Source: Legionella cincinnatiensis (GTDB lineage: Bacteria > Pseudomonadota > Gammaproteobacteria > Legionellales > Legionellaceae). Taken from it: DNA of 64,000 nt. Of this stretch, positions 56,628 through 64,000 are shown piece after piece. A model generated the notes under the pieces. That model ran no database searches, was not told the origin of the DNA, and worked only from the letters and a program-made list of their open reading frames with translations. The translations under genes were made by a program, and so were the position numbers. The DNA lies in the NCBI RefSeq assembly GCF_900452415.1, contig NZ_UGNX01000001.1:1364001-1428000 (forward strand), given 5' to 3'. How positions within the stretch are numbered: position 1 is the stretch's first letter; each line of letters starts with the position of its first letter.

Positions 56628-58775
56628 CTATTTTAATGGTCTTAGATCGTTTCTTTGGTTATTAGCATCGCATCTATAAGCCGTTCTTGGCGCTTCTTTA
56701 AAAAACATCTGTTGCGGCACTCGGGTATCCCAATTCTGATTTGCTGTATTTTTTATTTTGAATAGATAAAAACTCAGATTATACTTAATATCAACAACTT
56801 GTTGGTACGTTTTAGCAAGAGCAATATTCTTCGTTTGCTCCTCAGTGTATTTTTTTATTTCAATATTTTTATCGCTTGGATTATAAGAATTAAGTTCCTT
56901 TAAAAGAGATTCACATTTACTTATTTCTAAATCAAGAGCATGTTGCTTTATTGTTGTGACTTTTTTATGCAAAAATTTAGAAATAGCATTAATTTGTTCC
57001 AGACTATTGGAATGATTAATGTTGATAAACTGTTCCTTAATAAAGCAGCTTTTTTGGGGTTCCTCTGTGCCTAAATTATAAGAATTAAGTTCGTTTAAAA
57101 GGGTTTGACATTTAGTTTTTTCTAAGTCAAAAGTATGTTTTTTTATTGCTGTAGTCTTTTCATGCAAAAATTTAAAAATGGTATTAATTTGTTCCAGACT
57201 ATTGGAATGATTAATGTTGTTAAGCTGTTCATTCATAAAACTAGCTTTTTGTGATTCTTGCCCTTCTAAATTATAAGAATTAAGTTCCTTTAAAAGGGTT
57301 TGACATTTAGCTTTTTCTAAATTAAGAGCATGTTGTTTTATTGCTGCAGTTTGCAGATACAAAAATTTAGAAATGGTATTAATTTGTTCCAGACTATTAG
57401 AGTTATTAATGCTTACAACCTGTTCTTTAATAAATTTAACCTTTTCAGATTCCTTGTCACCTAGATTATAAGAAGAGAAATCCCTTAAAAGGTTTCGACA
57501 TTTAATTTTTTCAAGCTCTAATAAAGCATGATTGATTGAAATACGATCGGTAGGATTTTGTTTTATCATCGAGCGAATTAGTTTTTCTAATTCACTTCCT
57601 TCTTCAGTTTGAAAAATTGAACTACTGAAATCATACATATTTGCATCACTTTTATTATGAAGATATGCCGCCTGACAGCCTGTTAAATATTGGTATAAGT
57701 TTTTTCCAAGTATAAAAGAATGTAATTTATCTGCAGATAAGCGTGTACCTATTATCTCTGGTGGATTCATATGGGCAGAAGTAATAAGAAGGCACCAATT
57801 TTTGTTTAAATTATCTATATTAATGAATCCATCCTTATCTAAGGGAACAAAAGATTTTGTATCTGCTAATTGTATTTTTCCTTGCGGGTCTATCAACCAA
57901 TCTGTATTTTTCATATCAGGAAAGCCAGCTTGCTTATAGACAAGATGCTGTAAAATATTAGCCATTTGACTGTATATATTTAGCGATGATTTGAGTCGAT
58001 GAGAAGAATTAGCTGGAAAATTTTGACAATGCATTTCAAGATCTCCTCCGCAACAGAACTCAGTGACTAATAATGTTCTGGTTATCATCTCGTTATTCAC
58101 TATATTTGAAGCTTGTCGTTCAACATAAACTGGAGTAAATACTTCTTTTAATTCATGTCTTAAATGTTGTTCTATACTTTTAGGCATGCCCATTCTATTA
58201 TCAATTTTTAATACAAAGGGTTGTGTACCATTGGCAGGAATTACTTTAAAATTTTTTGAATTATTTCCCCCTAGAAAGATAATGGAATGAGTGTTAATAA
58301 ACTTTTAGTAGTCTTGATAACCTGGCTCAGATGGACTGTACAAATTTGTAAGTTTATCTTTTTCAAATCCGCAACCTGCTGATAGAATTTGCAATAACAG
58401 ATTTATTTTTTCAGGTTCCATATTCGCTAAAATAATAGGAAAACTATCTAGAGGTACATTGGTTAAATATTCGGAATGATACATTGAATATATACCATGA
58501 TTTTTAGCCTCTAATTGTATTTGTTTGAACAGTTTTTTTTGAATTTGTTCCTGATAATCAGTATATCTGCTTATGTAATTATCACTATATGTATTATCCA
58601 TTCTTTGCTTACAAAGAAATATATCTTTTAATAATGCAAGTTGCGCTTTATTATCTGCACAGTGATTGTATGTGTGTATTAACTCGTTCAGTTTTTTGAT
58701 GTCTGTATTTACAGCAATTATAAAGGGATCTGTATTCGGACCTTGTATTAAATCGATATACATTAAACCAGCCAT
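56628..58775 (-). pseudogene. Protein-kinase-like gene interrupted by an in-frame TAA
   Basis: Two open segments in the same frame (58775-58305 and 58304-56628) are separated only by TAA at 58307-58305. The first encodes 156 residues resembling the N-terminal region of the gene at 667. Directly after the TAA the frame reads SIIFLGGNNSKNF and FVLKIDNRMG, the nucleotide loop and ATP-binding Lys of a kinase, then TEFCCGGDL (hinge), FPDMKNTD (catalytic loop) and LADTK (DFG position). The first ATG after the stop is 58193, beyond the Lys, so the downstream piece alone would lack the ATP site. Four repeats follow. The start at 58775 (MAGLMYIDLIQ, AGGA upstream) is preferred to a TTG at 58811. A sequencing error or readthrough could restore a 715-residue protein. 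Confidence 0.7.
56745..57515 (-). repeat. Tandem 195-bp (65-residue) repeats in the kinase-like gene
   Basis: Repeat starts at 57515, 57320, 57125 and 56930 (minus strand), exactly 195 bases apart; the last copy is diverged and partial. The unit is LE-x-x-KC-x-x-LL-x-ELNSYNL ... NSLEQINTI-x-KFL ... AIK. The units are helical, and each keeps a KC near its start. The middle copies are most alike, consistent with recent duplication. Confidence 0.85.
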
Positions 58776-59302
58776 AATAATATTTCCTAAGATAAAACCC
58801 TGTTGATCCAAAGTAGATGATATCTATTTGCCATCATTGGTTATATTTTTGTCACTTTTAAGTTGATTTTAATTTAACCAAAGTGATCGCAATAAATCTA
58901 ATTGATTTTATTTATATGTGATATCAAATAATTTAATAGTTAAATTAAATCTCGACCTACAATTGAACGTAATCTTATGGAATGATAAAAAATAATTAGG
59001 GCTTGATATGTTCTTGTTGCCTTAAAATTATTTCTGAATTTTGTAGGGAAGCCTGATGTTAGAACTGGGAATGGTGATATTCTGCGGGTAAAAAGAAACA
59101 TCTCTATATTTGTGAAGCATTGACGGTCATATGATGTTTGTGGTGTTTTCAGCAGGGTTATCAATGGCTTTTGTTTCTCTTATATGTATTAATAAATTCT
59201 CACTCAACTCACTTTGGTGGCGCATAGGTATCTTGATTTAGGAGCTATAATTAATGGATAAAAGATGGGTAATCACAATTCATGTTGCTTTAGGAGAATA
59301 GC
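58776..59302. other. Intergenic region between divergent accessory genes
   Basis: 527 AT-rich bases. A minus-strand frame at 58940-59164 (contains FPVLTSGFPTKFRNNF) may be a decayed piece but has no ribosome site or recognisable family. No repeat or RNA gene was seen. Confidence 0.5.
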
Positions 59303-59761
59303 ATGGAAAAGAGATCAATAAGGCATACTACCATGCTAGCTGCCTGCCTAGGTTGTTTTAGCTGTTTAGTATCCACCTTTATCTTTGCAGATCCTTCCTC
59401 CCAAGTAGTAAGGCTTAGTTATCTTAATGGGACGCTAAGCTTTCTGTCTTTTAAAGAAAGGCAACAGATTCTTTTAAAAAATGGGAGTAACCCCTGGAGT
59501 CCTTTGCAATCTTATAAAATGGCCACTAAAAAAAATTTCAACGATGTATTTCAAAAAGTTGAACCTAAAAATAAAAAAAATTTCAACGACGTATTTCAAA
59601 AAGTTGAACCTAAAAATAAAAAAAATTTCAACGATGTATTTCAAAAAGTTGAACCTAAAAATAAAAAAAGTATCAACGACGTATTTCAAAAAGTTGAACC
59701 TAAAAATAAAAAAAGTATCAACGATATATTTCAAAAAGTTGAGTCAGATAATCCTATTTAA
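59303..59761 (+). CDS. Small secreted repeat protein, probably a remnant of a larger FecR/DUF6600-like protein
   Basis: A 152-residue protein. The signal peptide lies at 1-29 (LAACLGCFSCLVSTFIFA), then DPSSQVVRLSYLNGTLSF, which resembles the mature N-terminus of FecR/DUF6600-type exported proteins. The expected several-hundred-residue body is absent; instead five copies of a 15-residue Lys/Asn-rich unit follow. AGGAG precedes the ATG. Downstream DNA has coding-like scraps (see 59762-60247), so this is likely a shortened gene that may still be expressed. Confidence 0.6.
   Translation: MEKRSIRHTTMLAACLGCFSCLVSTFIFADPSSQVVRLSYLNGTLSFLSFKERQQILLKNGSNPWSPLQSYKMATKKNFNDVFQKVEPKNKKNFNDVFQKVEPKNKKNFNDVFQKVEPKNKKSINDVFQKVEPKNKKSINDIFQKVESDNPI
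59526..59750 (+). repeat. 45-bp minisatellite, five copies
   Basis: Period 45 bases: the marker ...TCAACGA occurs at 59536, 59581, 59626, 59671 and 59716. Each unit encodes KK(N/S)(F/I)NDVFQKVEPKN. Because 45 is a multiple of three, all frames stay open, producing false frames on both strands. Confidence 0.92.
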
Positions 59762-60247
59762 CATACACCACCAGTGGTTGTTTATCTTTTACTCGGAGAT
59801 CCAATGACGCTTTTCTGATCAAATATTTATCACAAACAATAAGGATATTCAGCCTAAATCCATAAGTTTACCCTACGCGTAAAGTCAAACCCCTAACGTC
59901 CAATTAGAACCTAGAGTTAATTATGCACCTAAAGATGGATTCTGACCCTCATATTCCTAAAGTTTTATGCATTAAAGCTGGTGAATTTGAAAAACTTTAG
60001 AAGCATTATCTAGTTCAATAAATAAATGCGGGGATAAGGGATATAAACGGTAAATCGAGAAGCGTCTTCTAGTTTCAATGAAAACAATACAAGAAATGCC
60101 CTCCAGAGTGCGTTCACAACGAAAAGCTGGTGCGTTTAATAATAAAACTTTTAGAAAATATGCTTATGAGCAACTTAAGAATCGGGTAAGTTTGAAAATC
60201 CTTTTGAGTATTTATCGGAATTTTGCACGATAATTACAAATTGAGTG
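59762..60247. other. Decayed region after the repeat protein
   Basis: 486 bases without an intact gene of known type. At about 59894-59945 a frame reads QTPNVQLEPRVNYAPKDGF-stop, which looks like the tail of a repeat-rich secreted protein in another frame. At 60078-60233 a 51-codon frame (MKTIQEMPSRVRSQRKAGAF...) is open and basic but has no clear ribosome site or family. Both may be scraps of the gene upstream or a small unknown gene. Confidence 0.4.
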
Positions 60248-60511
60248 TTATGCGCTTTCTAAAGCATCATCCGGCATAGTAATGTTTAATTCAAGCACGG
60301 AATTATCACCCATACGCTCAAGATTTACACTGACCTGATCACGCGTAACATGAACGTATTTGGCAATAACCGCCAGAATTTCTTCTTGAAGTTTTGGTAA
60401 ATAATCAGGTGTATGTCGTTGTGAGCGCTCATGAGAAATGATTATCTGTAACCGCTCTTTAGCAACTGATGCTGTAGCACTCCTTCTACGCAAATAATTA
60501 AAAATACTCAT
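60248..60511 (-). CDS. minE: Cell division topological specificity factor MinE
   Basis: An 87-residue protein that drives MinD release from the membrane and places the division site at mid-cell. The start [10 protein letters not shown] is the membrane/MinD-binding segment, and [16 protein letters not shown] is the MinD-stimulating helix. It overlaps minD by four bases (ATGA). Confidence 0.95.
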   Translation of the reverse strand: MSIFNYLRRRSATASVAKERLQIIISHERSQRHTPDYLPKLQEEILAVIAKYVHVTRDQVSVNLERMGDNSVLELNITMPDDALESA

Positions 60512-61350
60512 ACGGTTACCTCCTCCTTGTTTTTACCGAATAAGCGACGCAATAATCCTTTACGATCATTACTTATAAAGCGCATTGGTTTCTCTTCACC
60601 GAGAAAACGAGCAATTGCATCTTGATAAGCAATGCCGGCATCACTGGTTTCGTCAAGTACTACTGGAGTACCTGTATTTGAAGCTTTAAGAACTGATTTT
60701 GATTCGGGGATGACACCAATTAAGGGAATAGCCAATATTTCCTTTACGTCATTAACCGAGAGCATATCGCCACGTTCAACACGTTCTGGATCATAGCGGG
60801 TTAGCAATAAATGTTCTTGAATTGGTGTTGCGTTTTCAATGGCTCTTTTTGTTTTGCTGGCAAGTATTCCTAAAATTCGATCAGAGTCCCGTACGGAAGA
60901 AACTTCTGGGTTAGTTACCACAATTGCATGGTCAGCAAAGTACATAGCCATTAATGCACCAGTTTCAATTCCTGCAGGGGAATCGCAAATGATAAAATCA
61001 AAATCTTTAGATAGGTCATTAAGTACTTTTTCAACGCCTTCAAGAGTCAATGCATCTTTATCTCGAGTTTGAGATGCAGGAAGAATGTAAAGGTTTGCAA
61101 TGCGCTTATCTTTAATTAATGCCTGATTAAGACTTGCTTCACCATTGATTACATTAACAAAGTCATAGACAACACGGCGCTCGCAGCCCATAATGATATC
61201 AAGATTTCTTAAACCAATATCAAAATCAATGACAACTGTTTTGTGTCCCAAAAGAGCAAGACCTGAAGAAATAGCGGCAGAAGAAGTAGTTTTTCCTACT
61301 CCACCTTTACCTGATGTAATAACAATTATCTTAGCCAACGCTGAACCCAT
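60508..61350 (-). CDS. minD: Septum site-determining ATPase MinD
   Basis: A membrane-cycling ParA-type ATPase. Deviant Walker [35 protein letters not shown], Walker B-like FIICDSPAG, and the C-terminal amphipathic membrane helix [11 protein letters not shown] are present. Two starts are possible: ATG at 61350 (280 residues, close TAGG) and TTG at 61338 (276 residues, giving [12 protein letters not shown], the usual MinD beginning). minC, normally just upstream, is not here; a 342-base gap separates minD from the divergent guaB. Confidence 0.94.
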   Translation of the reverse strand: MGSALAKIIVITSGKGGVGKTTSSAAISSGLALLGHKTVVIDFDIGLRNLDIIMGCERRVVYDFVNVINGEASLNQALIKDKRIANLYILPASQTRDKDALTLEGVEKVLNDLSKDFDFIICDSPAGIETGALMAMYFADHAIVVTNPEVSSVRDSDRILGILASKTKRAIENATPIQEHLLLTRYDPERVERGDMLSVNDVKEILAIPLIGVIPESKSVLKASNTGTPVVLDETSDAGIAYQDAIARFLGEEKPMRFISNDRKGLLRRLFGKNKEEVTV

Positions 61351-63165
<1,815 letters not shown>

Positions 63166-63167
63166 TC

Positions 63168-64000
63168 ATGAAAGATTTAAAACAGCATCCTTTGTTAATC
63201 CTTGACTTCGGTTCCCAATACACACAACTGATTGCACGACGTGTTCGTGAATTAGGTGTTTATTGTGAAATTCACCCTTTCAATATTGAGCAAGGAAAAT
63301 TTATTGCTCTGAATCCATGTGGTGTAATTTTATCTGGGGGGCCTGCAACAGTAACCTATGATATGAATCCGCGTGCGCCTGAATGGTTATTTACCACCGG
63401 AATACCTATTTTAGGAGTTTGCTATGGAATGCAAACAATGGCAGTTCAATTGGGAGGGGAAGTTCAATCTTCTTCGCTTAGAGAGTTTGGTTATGCAGAA
63501 TTAAAATTACATGGCCACAGTCAGTTATTTTCACAAATTGAAGATCGTATCAATTCTGAGGGTTGTGCTTTATTAGATGTCTGGATGAGTCATGGTGATA
63601 AAGTAACGCAATTACCTCCAGGTTTTAAGATTGTTTGCGAAACACGCAATGCTCCTATTGCTGGAATGGCGGATGAAAGTCGACAAATGTATGGAGTACA
63701 ATTTCACCCAGAAGTAACACATACCTTGCAAGGATTGCGTATTTTGCATCGTTTTGTGGTGGATATTTGTAAGGCTTCGACCAATTGGACTTCTGAGCTT
63801 ATTATTGATGAAGCGATTAGTGAGATAAAGGCTCAAGTAGGAGCAGAGAAAGTCTTACTGGGATTATCTGGAGGTGTAGATTCTTCAGTTGTTGCTGCTT
63901 TATTACACAAAGCAATTGGAAAGCAATTGATTTGTGTTTTCGTGGATACAGGCTTATTGCGTATTCATGAGGCAGATGAGGTTATGAATATGTTTGGCAA
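63168..64000 (+). CDS. guaA: GMP synthase (glutamine-hydrolysing), N-terminal part
   Basis: The frame is open to the window edge (277 full codons), so the gene continues beyond. It converts XMP to GMP with glutamine ammonia. The class I glutaminase domain has [19 protein letters not shown], nucleophile Cys85 in GVCYGMQ and the His/Glu of VQFHPE. The ATP-pyrophosphatase domain begins with the PP-loop [14 protein letters not shown]. The dimerisation domain lies outside the window. Confidence 0.97.
   Translation, partial: MKDLKQHPLLILDFGSQYTQLIARRVRELGVYCEIHPFNIEQGKFIALNPCGVILSGGPATVTYDMNPRAPEWLFTTGIPILGVCYGMQTMAVQLGGEVQSSSLREFGYAELKLHGHSQLFSQIEDRINSEGCALLDVWMSHGDKVTQLPPGFKIVCETRNAPIAGMADESRQMYGVQFHPEVTHTLQGLRILHRFVVDICKASTNWTSELIIDEAISEIKAQVGAEKVLLGLSGGVDSSVVAALLHKAIGKQLICVFVDTGLLRIHEADEVMNMFG

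Noticed and set aside
58940..59164. Minus-strand 74-codon frame
   Set aside because: Slightly protein-like, but without a start context or family; kept only as a remark in the intergenic entry.
59526..59750. Possible CRISPR-like array
   Set aside because: The units are contiguous 45-bp copies without unique spacers and encode protein.
59474..59807. Open frames on both strands across the 45-bp repeats
   Set aside because: The unit length is a multiple of three, so every frame stays open; only 59303-59761 has a ribosome site and signal peptide.

Overview
This window reads as a chromosomal segment of a Legionella-type gammaproteobacterium. The DNA is AT-rich. Single-copy housekeeping genes (rarA, mpl, clpB, iscS, suhB, fis, rnpB, gatCAB, argGH, fadE, minDE, guaBA) alternate with large lysine/glutamate-rich, eukaryote-like proteins of the kind Legionella secretes through its Dot/Icm type IV system: two kinase-like proteins, a HAD-like 1077-residue protein and an F-box-like protein. 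The genus is an inference from gene content; the species cannot be read from the sequence. No rRNA, tRNA, CRISPR array or prophage was seen.

Layout. 1-2.9 kb: the 3' end of rarA, then a kinase-like effector candidate. 3.0-11.5 kb: a two-part palindromic repeat, a fleS/fleR-type sensor and sigma-54 regulator pair, the AsmA-like giant yhdP, a small membrane protein and mpl. 11.6-18 kb: an accessory block with two unknown genes in an operon, a GNAT acetyltransferase and the 1077-residue HAD-like protein. 18-25.4 kb: clpB with a heat-shock-type promoter, an S49 peptidase, a reduced isc locus (trmJ-iscS-iscU-like-iscA) and divergent suhB. 25.9-32.4 kb: fis, RNase P RNA, NDH-2, a membrane protein, a patatin-like phospholipase and a secreted NHL-propeller protein. 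32.4-41 kb: gatCAB, then argR divergent from an arginine-type ABC transporter running into argG-argH, with paired ARG boxes between them. 41-44.3 kb: a decayed accessory island with an F-box-like protein, a reverse-transcriptase fragment and a frameshifted IS4-family transposase. 44.4-56.4 kb: a trpE-trpG fusion, a CLC transporter, a quinone oxidoreductase, a Ugp-like ABC transporter with a DUF1189 protein but no binding protein, an alpha/beta hydrolase and fadE. 56.6-60.2 kb: a second kinase-like gene split by an in-frame stop and carrying 195-bp repeats, then a secreted-protein remnant built on a 45-bp repeat. 60.2-64 kb: minDE (no adjacent minC) and guaB-guaA, with guaA running off the window.

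Most notable points: (i) two homologous kinase-like genes about 54 kb apart, one intact but with Arg at the ATP-lysine position, the other keeping that Lys but interrupted by TAA just before its nucleotide-binding loop; (ii) an IscU homologue in the normal isc position that lacks all three cluster-binding cysteines; (iii) two dispersed repeat families, each recognisable by aligning two distant copies; (iv) a minimal sugar-type ABC operon carrying DUF1189 in place of a binding protein.
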